Shown here in pieces: positions 40,531 through 48,579 of a DNA stretch of 64,000 bases. The notes under the pieces are model-generated. The model searched no databases. It saw only the letters and a list, made by a program, of their open reading frames with translations, and had not been told where the DNA came from. How positions within the stretch are numbered: position 1 is the first letter of the stretch; each line of letters starts with the position of its first letter. A program made the position numbers and the translations under genes. This DNA is from JBHIET01 sp046760785 (GTDB lineage Bacteria > Chloroflexota > Anaerolineae > B4-G1). The stretch is from NCBI GenBank assembly GCA_046760785.1, contig JBHIET010000001.1, positions 1 through 64,000 on the forward strand. The letters are read 5' to 3'.

Positions 40531-43500
40531 CTAGCCCTCGATGCTCACCGCGTCCAGCATGCGGTACACCTGTCCCAGCGCGACTCCCACCTGATAGCTG
40601 GCCTTGTTCGGGCAGGCGGTGACGCACGCGCCGCAGCCCTGGCACAGCACCTCGATCACCTCGGCGTAATGTGCCCCCGGCTCCAGCACGCGCGCCTCGT
40701 AGGGGCAGACCTCGACGCACTGGCCGCAGGCGGAGCACAGACGGGTGTTCACCTGCGCCACCGACCTGGGCGCTTCCAGCCTCTTTTGCGCCAGCAGTGC
40801 CGCCGCCCGCATCGCCGCCCCCTGTGCCTGCACAATCGTCTCTTCGACAAAGCGGGGCGAGTGGGCCAGGCCGCACATAAAGATGCCACGCTTGGTGAAG
40901 TCCAGCGGCCGTATCTTGGGGTATTCTTCCTGGAAGAAGCCGTTCTTGTCCAGCGGCACGCCCAGCACCTCGGCCAGTGCTCGATTATCGTTGGGGGCAA
41001 TCCCCGTGCTCAATACCAGCATTTCGGCGCGGATGACCACTTCCTCGCCGGTGATGGGCTCCTTCAGCCGGACTGTCAGGCTCTCTTCGTCTGCCGATAT
41101 CTCGGGCTTATTGGGCAACTCATAGCGCAGGAAGACTACGCCCTGGTCCCGGGCCTCCCGGTAGTGGTCCTCCCGGAAGCCGTAGGTGCGCATCTCGCGG
41201 TAGAGGACGAAGACGTTAGCCCGCGGATTCTGCTCCTTGATCTTGAGCGCGTTGGCGATGGCCTTCGAGCAGCAGACGCGACTGCAATAGGGCTGCTCCG
41301 GCTCTCGCGAGCCCACACACTGGATCATCACCACAGATTGCAGATTGCGAATTGCAGATTGCAGTCTCGAATTTGCAACTTGCAATTCTAACTCCCGCTG
41401 TGTCACCACCCGCGAATCTTGGCCGTATAGATACTCGGTTGGCGTGACCTCGTGTCCGCCGGTGGCGACGATGATAGCCCCGTGCTGCAACACTTCCTTC
41501 TCCCCGTTGGACAAGGCCACGCTCGTCTCGAACTGGCCCGCCCACCCGGAGACGGCCTCGACTTGCGCTTCCTTATAGATGTGGATGCGCTCGTTGCTCC
41601 TGACACGCTTCACCAATTCCTGTAGAAACGCCTGCGGGTCATCCCCCTCCAGTGTATACCGCAACTCCCGTAACTGACCGCCCAGTTCCTCTGACTGCTC
41701 TACCAGGTCCACCTCGTGTCCCATCTCAGCCAGGCTCAGAGCGGCAGTCATCCCCGCCAACCCTCCGCCAATGACTAAGGCCCGTTGCGACACTCCCTCG
41801 GCCACAAGTTGCTGCGGCTGGTTCAGGCGGACACTAGCTACTCCCATCTCTACTAACTCTTTGGCCTTGCCGGTGGCGACCCCGTTCCCCTGGTGCACCC
41901 AGGCGACCTCTCCGCGCAGGTTGACCCGTCCCAGCAGGCCGGAGTTCAGCCCGGCCTGGCGCATCATCCTATCGAATGCAGGCTGGTACAGACGGGCCGC
42001 ACACCCCGCGACCAGCACTCGGTTAAGTTCGTGCTCCGCCACCGCCTGGCCGATCTGTTTCAAGCCGCTGGCAAGGCAGGCGTTGTCAAGTGATTGTACC
42101 AGCGCCACGTCCCGCAGCCCCTGTGCGTGAGCAGCTAGCGCTTCCAGGTCAATCGCTGCGCCGATCTCGCCCCGGCAGTCGCAGAGGAAGACACCGACGC
42201 GAGGCCATGCCTCGGATACATCTTGCTTCGCTTTCTCCTCTTCCCTGGGTAGGGTGGGGGAGGGGGCTGCGAGGAACCGGGCTGCACTGGCGGCTGCTGA
42301 CGAAGCCTCCACTACCGTCTCAGGGATGTCCTTCGGCTCGCGAAATGCGCCGCTCACCAGGATACCTGGTTGCGAGCTCTCGTTGGGAGCGAAGCTGTCC
42401 GTCACACAAAAGCCGTATTGGTTCAGTTCGACTCCCAGTGACTGCCCCAACTGCTGGAGACCCACCGGCGGTGCGAAGCCCACCGATAGCACCACCATGT
42501 CAAAGTCCTCGTCCTGAAGATTGCCGTCCTCGGTCACGTAGCTCAACTGCAGGTTCCGCGTCCGCTGGTATTGATGGATCGAGGAGACCATGGAGCGCCG
42601 GTAGGTCACGCCGTCCAGCGCTTCGACCGCGTTGAAGTACTCGTCGAAATCCTTGCCGTGGGCGCGAATGTCAATGAAGAAAACCGTCACGTCCAGGTCG
42701 GGCCGCAGCCGCTTGGCGACCGCGACTTGCTTGGCCGTGTACATGCAGCAGACCGAGGAGCAGTAGCCGCACCCGATGGAGTCGTCACGCGAGCCGACGC
42801 ATTGGATGAAGGCGACGCGCCGGGGCGGCTGCCCATCCGAAGGGCGGACGATGTCGGCTCCCGTGGAGCCGGAGAAACTGACCATGCGCTCGAACTGGAT
42901 ACTGGTCAGCACGTTGTCGTAATGGCCGAAGCCGAACTCCCCCTTCCGGTGGGCATCGAAAGGCTCGAAGCCGGGGCTGAGGATGATCGCCCCGGCGACG
43001 ACCGAAGTCGTCACTGCGTCCATCTCCAGATCGATCGCCGCTGTGGGACAGACCTCGACGCACCTCCCGCAGCGGGTGCAGTAATCCATGTCAATGACGT
43101 AGGCGGGGGGGATCGCCCGCGTCGGCGGACGGTAGATCGCTTTGCCCCTGTCCAGATCGCCCTCGTACCGGTCGGGCCGCTCCACCGGGCAGACCTGAGC
43201 GCACAAACCACAGTCGTCGCACAAATCCACGCGCACATAGCGCGGCTTGTGCCGCACCGTCACGGTAAAGTTCCCCGGCTCCCCCTCCACGCTCACCACC
43301 TCGGCGTAGGGCAGGATTTCGATGTTGCGATGCAAGTCACACTCGATGGTGGGGCAGTAGGCCGCCCGGCCGGGCAGCATCAGGCACAGGCCGCAGGAGT
43401 TGGTGGGAAAGGTCAGGTCCAGCAGGTGCATCGAGCCGCCGATGCCCGGCGCGCTATCCAGCAGGTAGACTTTGTGCCCCGCCTCCGCCAGCAGCAGCGC

Positions 43501-43578
43501 CGACTGCATGCCGCCGATACCCGCGCCGATCATAAGAACTGCATCACTTCGCTGAGACTTGCTTTTGTCGTTTGCCAT
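40531..43578 (-). CDS. hdrA: double HdrA (type 1 fused to type 2)
   Basis: 1015 aa. Type 1 half: MIGAGIGGMQSALLLA, a variant motif TFPTNSCGLCLMLPG, [4Fe-4S] CDDCGLCAQVC near 117 and CTRCGRCVEVC near 160, FIQCVGSRDDSIGCGYCSS. Type 2 half from about 460: VGVFLCDCRGEIGA (CDCR in place of CHCG), IQCVGSREPEQPYCSR, and C-terminal CSACGQCVEVC and CQGCGACVTAC. The ATG at 43578 follows TGAGGAAACGC. Two repeat-derived insertions occur: PSPTLPREE between the halves and VANSRLQSAIRN before IQCVG. Together with hdrB and hdrC just upstream it makes a full HdrABC set. Confidence 0.9.
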   Translation of the reverse strand: MANDKSKSQRSDAVLMIGAGIGGMQSALLLAEAGHKVYLLDSAPGIGGSMHLLDLTFPTNSCGLCLMLPGRAAYCPTIECDLHRNIEILPYAEVVSVEGEPGNFTVTVRHKPRYVRVDLCDDCGLCAQVCPVERPDRYEGDLDRGKAIYRPPTRAIPPAYVIDMDYCTRCGRCVEVCPTAAIDLEMDAVTTSVVAGAIILSPGFEPFDAHRKGEFGFGHYDNVLTSIQFERMVSFSGSTGADIVRPSDGQPPRRVAFIQCVGSRDDSIGCGYCSSVCCMYTAKQVAVAKRLRPDLDVTVFFIDIRAHGKDFDEYFNAVEALDGVTYRRSMVSSIHQYQRTRNLQLSYVTEDGNLQDEDFDMVVLSVGFAPPVGLQQLGQSLGVELNQYGFCVTDSFAPNESSQPGILVSGAFREPKDIPETVVEASSAAASAARFLAAPSPTLPREEEKAKQDVSEAWPRVGVFLCDCRGEIGAAIDLEALAAHAQGLRDVALVQSLDNACLASGLKQIGQAVAEHELNRVLVAGCAARLYQPAFDRMMRQAGLNSGLLGRVNLRGEVAWVHQGNGVATGKAKELVEMGVASVRLNQPQQLVAEGVSQRALVIGGGLAGMTAALSLAEMGHEVDLVEQSEELGGQLRELRYTLEGDDPQAFLQELVKRVRSNERIHIYKEAQVEAVSGWAGQFETSVALSNGEKEVLQHGAIIVATGGHEVTPTEYLYGQDSRVVTQRELELQVANSRLQSAIRNLQSVVMIQCVGSREPEQPYCSRVCCSKAIANALKIKEQNPRANVFVLYREMRTYGFREDHYREARDQGVVFLRYELPNKPEISADEESLTVRLKEPITGEEVVIRAEMLVLSTGIAPNDNRALAEVLGVPLDKNGFFQEEYPKIRPLDFTKRGIFMCGLAHSPRFVEETIVQAQGAAMRAAALLAQKRLEAPRSVAQVNTRLCSACGQCVEVCPYEARVLEPGAHYAEVIEVLCQGCGACVTACPNKASYQVGVALGQVYRMLDAVSIEG
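41333..41392. repeat. GATTGCA 7-bp tandem repeat inside hdrA
   Basis: AGATTGCAGATTGCGAATTG and further AGATTGC and TTGCAAC units give an in-frame loop just before VVMIQCVG of the type 2 HdrA half. The loop position equals that of the TTGGTAGA repeats at 1071 and 20860, but the repeat unit is different. Confidence 0.8.
42233..42275. repeat. G/C-run repeat inside hdrA linker
   Basis: TCTTCCCTGGGTAGGGTGGG followed by GGAGGGGGC is translated as PSPTLPREE between the two HdrA halves. This peptide is a known product of dispersed palindromic repeats in other bacteria. Confidence 0.6.
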
Positions 43579-43611
43579 GCGTTTCCTCAAAACGGTGTTG
43601 CGTATCACGTG

Positions 43612-44463
43612 CTATGTGAGAAGACCCCGCTGCTGCAGCAGCGGGCGCGGGTCCACCGCGTGCTTGGCCAACCATTTCCCCACGCCGTCCAGACCGAAGG
43701 CCAGCGCCATCAACTCGGTGAAATAGAACACGGGCGCTTTTTCCCCCGCCGCCTGGCGCGTATCCAGGTTGATCTGGCAGATGCCGCAGGCGGAGGCGAT
43801 GCAATCGGCCCCGGCCTCGATGGCCCCTTCGACGATCCTGGTCGAGAGGTTCACGACCACGTCGCTGATGGAGAGCGTCATGCTCGCCCCGCAGCAATCC
43901 ACCTTGTAGGACCAATCAACCGGCTCTGCTCCAATCGCCTCCATCAGCCGATCCATCGTCGTCGGGTGCTCCGGGTCGTCCCAGCCGGTCTTCTCCGGCG
44001 GGCGCACCAACACACAGCCGTAGTAGCACGCCACCTTCAGCCCCTCCAGTGGCTTGGCTACTTTCGCCCGGATCGTTTCGATGTCGAGATCGTGGCTGAG
44101 CACATCCAGGACGTGGCGAGGCCGGCCCTTCCCGGTATACTGGAAGTTTAGCAGCCCTTCCATCTTGCGCCGCCAATCCTCGTCCTCGCGGAGCGCGTTG
44201 TCGGCAGACATGGAGTTCTGGTAGCAGGCCGGGCAGGGGATAAGCATGTCCAGCCCTGCCTCCTGGGCCAGCGCCACGTTGCGCCCTGGCAGCGCCAACG
44301 ACAGTTCGTGATTGAGACTGTGCGCCGACGAGGCCCCGCAACAGTTCCAGTCCTCCAACTCCAGCAATTCGATGTCCAGGGCCTCACACACCGCCTCGGT
44401 GGAAAGGCCAAATTCGACCGATGTGGTCTTGGCCGTGCATCCGGGATAATACGTGTACTTCAC
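43612..44463 (-). CDS. hdrB: heterodisulfide reductase subunit B-like protein
   Basis: 283 aa from a GTG at 44463, chosen because AGGAGGGCAG lies just upstream and the protein then begins VKYTYYPGC as HdrB proteins do. An ATG 39 bp earlier adds a repeat-derived tail. Two complete CCG motifs are present: PGCTAKT, WNCCGASS and CPACYQ, then YYGCVLV, DCCGASM and CGICQ. These bind the noncubane [4Fe-4S] clusters. It sits between hdrC and the double hdrA gene. Confidence 0.9.
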   Translation of the reverse strand: MKYTYYPGCTAKTTSVEFGLSTEAVCEALDIELLELEDWNCCGASSAHSLNHELSLALPGRNVALAQEAGLDMLIPCPACYQNSMSADNALREDEDWRRKMEGLLNFQYTGKGRPRHVLDVLSHDLDIETIRAKVAKPLEGLKVACYYGCVLVRPPEKTGWDDPEHPTTMDRLMEAIGAEPVDWSYKVDCCGASMTLSISDVVVNLSTRIVEGAIEAGADCIASACGICQINLDTRQAAGEKAPVFYFTELMALAFGLDGVGKWLAKHAVDPRPLLQQRGLLT

Positions 44464-44501
44464 CTGCCCTCCTCCTGCTCCTCTGCTTCCCTGCTCCGCC
44501 A

Positions 44502-45041
44502 CTAGCCCCCCGCCTCATCGTACAATTTCCTCACCTCTCCCAGCCGCTTAATCCGCTCAGGCAGGAACGAAATCTTGCCCTTCAGGATGAGGCTCATGCC
44601 CATCACCAGGTCGGAGAACAGGTCCCGGCTGAGTAGTTTATACTCCGTCAGCATACTGAGTTCGTGCACCCGTCCCCACAGCTTGATGCTGTCGAGAAAG
44701 GACCGGTGCAGCGCATAGACCGCAGGCTCTGGTTTGTATCCCTCTCCCAGCGCCATGTGTCGCAGCGTGTCCATCACCGGCGCCAGCCGGATGTGGTTTG
44801 GGCAGCGGGTACCGCACGTCTCGCAGCTCACGCACATCCAGATGGCAGAGCTGCCCAGCACCTTATCCCTCTGACCCAGTTGGATCAGCCGCAGCAATTG
44901 GGCCGGCTTGTAGTCCATCACGTACGCCGTCGGGCAACCGATGGTGCACTTTTGGCAGTAAAAGCAGGCGTGAACATTCTCCCCGCTCCGTTCCCGCATG
45001 GTGTCCCTGAACGTGAGATCGGTTCCTACCGAAATCGTCAT
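44502..45041 (-). CDS. hdrC: heterodisulfide reductase subunit C-like protein
   Basis: 179 aa. Two [4Fe-4S] motifs, CFYCQKCTIGCPTAYVMDY near 26 and CVSCETCGTRCPNHIR near 70, form the electron wire between HdrA and HdrB. CAGGAGAAAACG precedes the ATG. It is first in the hdrC-hdrB-hdrA order, 26 bp after a GNAT gene. The substrate of this HdrABC set is unknown; the organism need not use coenzyme M. Confidence 0.9.
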   Translation of the reverse strand: MTISVGTDLTFRDTMRERSGENVHACFYCQKCTIGCPTAYVMDYKPAQLLRLIQLGQRDKVLGSSAIWMCVSCETCGTRCPNHIRLAPVMDTLRHMALGEGYKPEPAVYALHRSFLDSIKLWGRVHELSMLTEYKLLSRDLFSDLVMGMSLILKGKISFLPERIKRLGEVRKLYDEAGG

Positions 45042-45067
45042 CGTTTTCTCCTGCAGAAACCCGGTTT

Positions 45068-45640
45068 CTAGAATTCTCCCGAATGTTCCACCAATCGTAG
45101 CACCAAGACCGCCATATCCAGCGTCTCGCCGCTATTGGTGATAAAGTAATCGCGCAGTGTTACCTCGTGCTGGAAGCCCAGGTCCTGGAAAGCCTTGATG
45201 ACCCGCCCCTGGGTGGTCACGACCTCGGTATACAGTTGCTGCAATCCCACACGGCGGGCGATTTCGATCAGGGTGCGCAGCATCAGCGTGCCGATGCCCT
45301 GCCGGCGGTAGGCATGGTCGAGGAAGATGCGCACCCATGCCAGGTGACGATGGTACCGCTCGCGGAAGTGGAGAGTAGCGTCGCCGACGATTTGCTCGTT
45401 CACAATCGCAACCACGGGGAAGACTCTGCGCAGGTCCAGGTTGTCTACCCAACTTTCGACCACGGCCGGGTTGCCCGCATCCTCGCGAAAATAGTCCAGG
45501 TCTTCCTTAGAGGCCCGGCCAAAGAGATCTACCAGGCCCTGCTTGTCCTCTACGGTCAGCGGGCGCAGCAATAGTCGAGCCCCGGTGGGCAGTGTCTTCA
45601 CTTTGCGATAATGTGTTAGTTGTTCCCAAACATCCGCCAT
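45068..45640 (-). CDS. GNAT-family acetyltransferase
   Basis: 190 aa. The acetyl-CoA-binding motif A is visible in HAYRRQGIGTLMLRTLIEIA near 108-127, followed by QLYTEVVTTQGRVIKAFQDL. The N-terminal part (LLLRPLTVEDKQGLVDLF) is also typical. Substrate unknown. It lies between two Hdr operons with gaps of 26 bp on each side, so it is probably cotranscribed. A role in acetylating an Hdr or CODH protein is possible but only a guess. Confidence 0.85.
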   Translation of the reverse strand: MADVWEQLTHYRKVKTLPTGARLLLRPLTVEDKQGLVDLFGRASKEDLDYFREDAGNPAVVESWVDNLDLRRVFPVVAIVNEQIVGDATLHFRERYHRHLAWVRIFLDHAYRRQGIGTLMLRTLIEIARRVGLQQLYTEVVTTQGRVIKAFQDLGFQHEVTLRDYFITNSGETLDMAVLVLRLVEHSGEF

Positions 45641-45666
45641 TTTCGCACCTCCCTTTTGTCACCGCA

Positions 45667-47394
45667 TCAGCTAACCAACACATCCGCCATCGCCAGAATC
45701 TGCTCCGGCGTCCAGTTGTATATCTGGCTTGCTTTGTTAGGGCAGGCCACCACACAGGCCCCGCAGTTCTGGCACAGCGCCGCGTTGATCGTGACGATGC
45801 CGCGCATCGGATCAATCGCTCGTGCTTCGTAAGGGCACGCCTCCACGCACACGCCACATCCGGAGCATACCTCCTCGATGACGTAAGCCACGGTCGGCTC
45901 CTGGATCATCTCATCGTGGGAGAACAGTTGCAGCACCTTGGCAGCAGCGCCTGATGCCTGCGACGTTGCCTCCGGGATGTCCTTCGGCCCCTGGGCCGCT
46001 CCGGCCAGGAACACTCCTGCCGTCAGGCTCTCCACAGGGCGCAATTTGGGATGTGCCTCGCTGAGAAAACCGTTCTGATCCACGCTAACCCTCAGTGTCT
46101 GCGCCAGCTCTTGCACCTGTCGGCTGGGTGCCATCGGAGTCGCCAGCACCACCAGGTCAGCCGCCACCTCCACTGGCTGGCCGCTCAGCGTATCGGCTCC
46201 CCACACCACCACTTTGTCCCCATTCTGGAAGACCTTGCTCACCTTGCCCCGTAGGTACAAGATGTCGTGCTCCTCCATCGCCCGCTGGACATATTCATCA
46301 TATCCCTTGCCTGCCGAGCGGATGTCAATGTAGAAAACGTAGGCTTGTCCCTCGGGCACGCGCTCCTTGAACATCATTGCCTGCTTGGCGACGTACATGC
46401 AGCAGACCTTAGAGCAGTAAGGCACCCCTCGCTCCGGGTCACGGGAACCTGCGCACTGGATGAACACTACTTCACTGGGCACTCGGCCGTCAGAGGGCCG
46501 CCGGGGCATTACCTGCAACATCCCCTCAAACGTCAGCCCGTCCACCACGTCCGGGATCTTCCCGCCGCCGTACTCGGGCAGCCGTTCCAGCGAGTAGGAG
46601 TCCCAACCGGTGGCCACGACGATGGCTCCTACCTCAAAGTGATGAGTTTCGGGTTCTGGGTTCGAGGTCTCGGATTCATTCGGCCTGGAATCTTCCGAAG
46701 CCGCTACTTCAAAGTTGCCGACGTATCCCTCAAGCCCCACCACCTCCGCGTTCGTCAGTACCTCGATATTGGGATGGTTGAGAACCTCCTCGATCCTGCG
46801 TTGCAGTAGATGCGGTGCAGCATCGAAGTTGATGTAGGTGCCGCTGAGCTGAGCCATCTTGCCGCCCAGGTGATCCTCCCGCTCGACCAGCACCACCGGG
46901 TGGCCCGCGTTGGCGATATCGAGCGCAGTTTGCATCCCGGCGACTCCCCCGCCGATGACCAGTGCCTGCTTGGTCAGCGACAGGCTGAACGGCTCCAGCT
47001 GCTCGTCCCGCGTGACTCGCTCCACAAGGGTGTTTATGATCTCTAGGGCCTTCTCGGTGGCTCGCTCCGGCTCCTGCTCGTGCACCCAGGAGCACTGCTC
47101 GCGGATGTTGGCGATCTCGCACCGGTAGGGGTTCAACCCCACCGACGCGGAGGTTCCCCGGAAGGTCTTCTCGTGCATCGCAGGAGAACAGGCCGCGACC
47201 ACCACACCGTTCAGGTCGCGCTTCTCAATGGCCTCCCTGAGCAACCGCTGTCCTGGCTCAGAGCACATATACCTGTATTCTTTGGAGTAGACGACATCTG
47301 GGTGCTGGCGAATCTCCTTGGCTACCCGTTTTACATCTACCGTGCCGGCGATATTGATCCCGCAGTGACAGACGAAGACGCCGATTCGACTCAT
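45667..47394 (-). CDS. hdrA: HdrA-like protein, type 2
   Basis: 575 aa. IGVFVCHCGINIAG near 3, VVAACSPAMHEKTF near 65, IGGGVAGMQTALDIA near 147, FIQCAGSRDPERGVPYCSK near 313 and two C-terminal [4Fe-4S] motifs (CSGCGVCVEAC near 506, CQNCGACVVAC near 540). It starts right after the aminotransferase stop codon. With the type 1 HdrA at 48569 it forms a split pair. A repeat-derived Ser/Pro/Glu loop (about 237-250) lies just before the strand GAIVVATG. Confidence 0.9.
   Translation of the reverse strand: MSRIGVFVCHCGINIAGTVDVKRVAKEIRQHPDVVYSKEYRYMCSEPGQRLLREAIEKRDLNGVVVAACSPAMHEKTFRGTSASVGLNPYRCEIANIREQCSWVHEQEPERATEKALEIINTLVERVTRDEQLEPFSLSLTKQALVIGGGVAGMQTALDIANAGHPVVLVEREDHLGGKMAQLSGTYINFDAAPHLLQRRIEEVLNHPNIEVLTNAEVVGLEGYVGNFEVAASEDSRPNESETSNPEPETHHFEVGAIVVATGWDSYSLERLPEYGGGKIPDVVDGLTFEGMLQVMPRRPSDGRVPSEVVFIQCAGSRDPERGVPYCSKVCCMYVAKQAMMFKERVPEGQAYVFYIDIRSAGKGYDEYVQRAMEEHDILYLRGKVSKVFQNGDKVVVWGADTLSGQPVEVAADLVVLATPMAPSRQVQELAQTLRVSVDQNGFLSEAHPKLRPVESLTAGVFLAGAAQGPKDIPEATSQASGAAAKVLQLFSHDEMIQEPTVAYVIEEVCSGCGVCVEACPYEARAIDPMRGIVTINAALCQNCGACVVACPNKASQIYNWTPEQILAMADVLVS
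46645..46684. repeat. TTTCGGG/TTCTGGG 7-bp repeat inside hdrA
   Basis: TTTCGGG TTCTGGG TTCGAGG TCTCGGA units are 7 bp apart and read in frame as SRPNESETSNPEPET. The loop lies at the same protein location as the repeats at 26264 and 35816. Confidence 0.7.
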
Positions 47395-48579
47395 TTACCA
47401 CCCTGCCTCCGCCAGGCCCACCAGGCCAGCTCCCACGGGAACTGTAAGTCCCTTCTTTCGCAGAAAGGTCTCCACGGCGAAGAGAAACTCCATCAGATAG
47501 GGTGGGGTGGCCGCTTTGCCCATGTGTCCCACCCGGAAGATCTTCCTTCGTAGAGACCCTATGCCGCCGGAGATGAGGATGCCGTGGGTCTGGGCCAGAT
47601 ACTCAATCAGCTCGTGCACCTCGAACTCTGGACGGGTCTTCACTGCTGTGGCGATGGGGGAAGCGAAGGGTTCTTCGACCAGCATCTCCAAGCCCACGGC
47701 TTCCAGGCCGCGCCGAACCGCCCAGGCTGCCTGGCGATAGCGGGTGAAATGAGCTTCCAAACCTCCGTCCAGAATCCGCCGCAGGCTCGCCCGCAGTCCC
47801 AGGATGTTGTTGGTGGGCATTGTGACCGGGGATGGGTGCCAGTCTGCCCATTCGATGGCATACTTACGCCACGTTCGCAAGTTCAGGTACCACCCGTGTG
47901 GCTGGCCCTCGTTGCGACCCACCCACTCCCAGGCTTTGGGGCCTATGGAGATAAGACCCAGCCCAGGTGGGCACTCCAGGCACTTGTTCGCCACCGTCAC
48001 GCAGACGTCAATGCCCCACTCATCCACCGGCAGGTCCACCCCGCCCAGGGAAGAGACGGCATCCACGATGATGGGCAGCCCTGCCTGGCGGGTCACTTCC
48101 GCCAGCTCTTGTAGCGGGTTGAGTACTGTGGTAGCCGTCTCATGGTGGACCACCGCTACCGCCCGTGCCTTGGATTCCTGGGCCAGGACCTGTCGCAGGG
48201 CATCGGGGTCCAGGGGCCTGGCCTGGGGCGCGGTCAAGGGAACAACCCGTAGGTCGTAGGCGGCGGCCAGCGCCCTCAGCCGCTCCCCGAAGAAGCCGTT
48301 GTCGCCGATGACCACCGTATCGCCAGTTGCTAGCATACTTCCAAAGGCCATATCCAGCGCCGCCGTTCCCGTTCCAGGTATTATGAAGAGATCGTTCTTG
48401 GTTTGGAAGACCTGCTGCAGAAGGCCCAGTACCTCATGGTAGACCTCAAGCCATTCAGGGCCGTAATGCCGGCGGGTGGGCTGCGCCATGGCTTCCAGCA
48501 CTTCCTCGTCAACCTCGCACGGGCCGGGAATGAAGAGCTTGAACCGCTTTCGAAGTTCGCTGCGATCACTATTCGGCAT
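47395..48579 (-). CDS. PLP-dependent aminotransferase, alanine-glyoxylate/serine-pyruvate type
   Basis: 394 aa class V aminotransferase. FIPGPCEVDEEVLEAM near 16, IPGTGTAALDMAFGS near 67 (phosphate-binding region), VDAVSSLGGVD near 172 and the PLP lysine at about K199 (NKCLECPPGLG) are clear. Likely reactions are alanine plus glyoxylate or serine plus pyruvate. It overlaps the type 1 hdrA by 11 bp and ends one base before the type 2 hdrA, so it is fixed inside an hdr operon. A link to glycine/serine and one-carbon units is plausible, since folD and acsE are close by. Confidence 0.88.
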   Translation of the reverse strand: MPNSDRSELRKRFKLFIPGPCEVDEEVLEAMAQPTRRHYGPEWLEVYHEVLGLLQQVFQTKNDLFIIPGTGTAALDMAFGSMLATGDTVVIGDNGFFGERLRALAAAYDLRVVPLTAPQARPLDPDALRQVLAQESKARAVAVVHHETATTVLNPLQELAEVTRQAGLPIIVDAVSSLGGVDLPVDEWGIDVCVTVANKCLECPPGLGLISIGPKAWEWVGRNEGQPHGWYLNLRTWRKYAIEWADWHPSPVTMPTNNILGLRASLRRILDGGLEAHFTRYRQAAWAVRRGLEAVGLEMLVEEPFASPIATAVKTRPEFEVHELIEYLAQTHGILISGGIGSLRRKIFRVGHMGKAATPPYLMEFLFAVETFLRKKGLTVPVGAGLVGLAEAGW

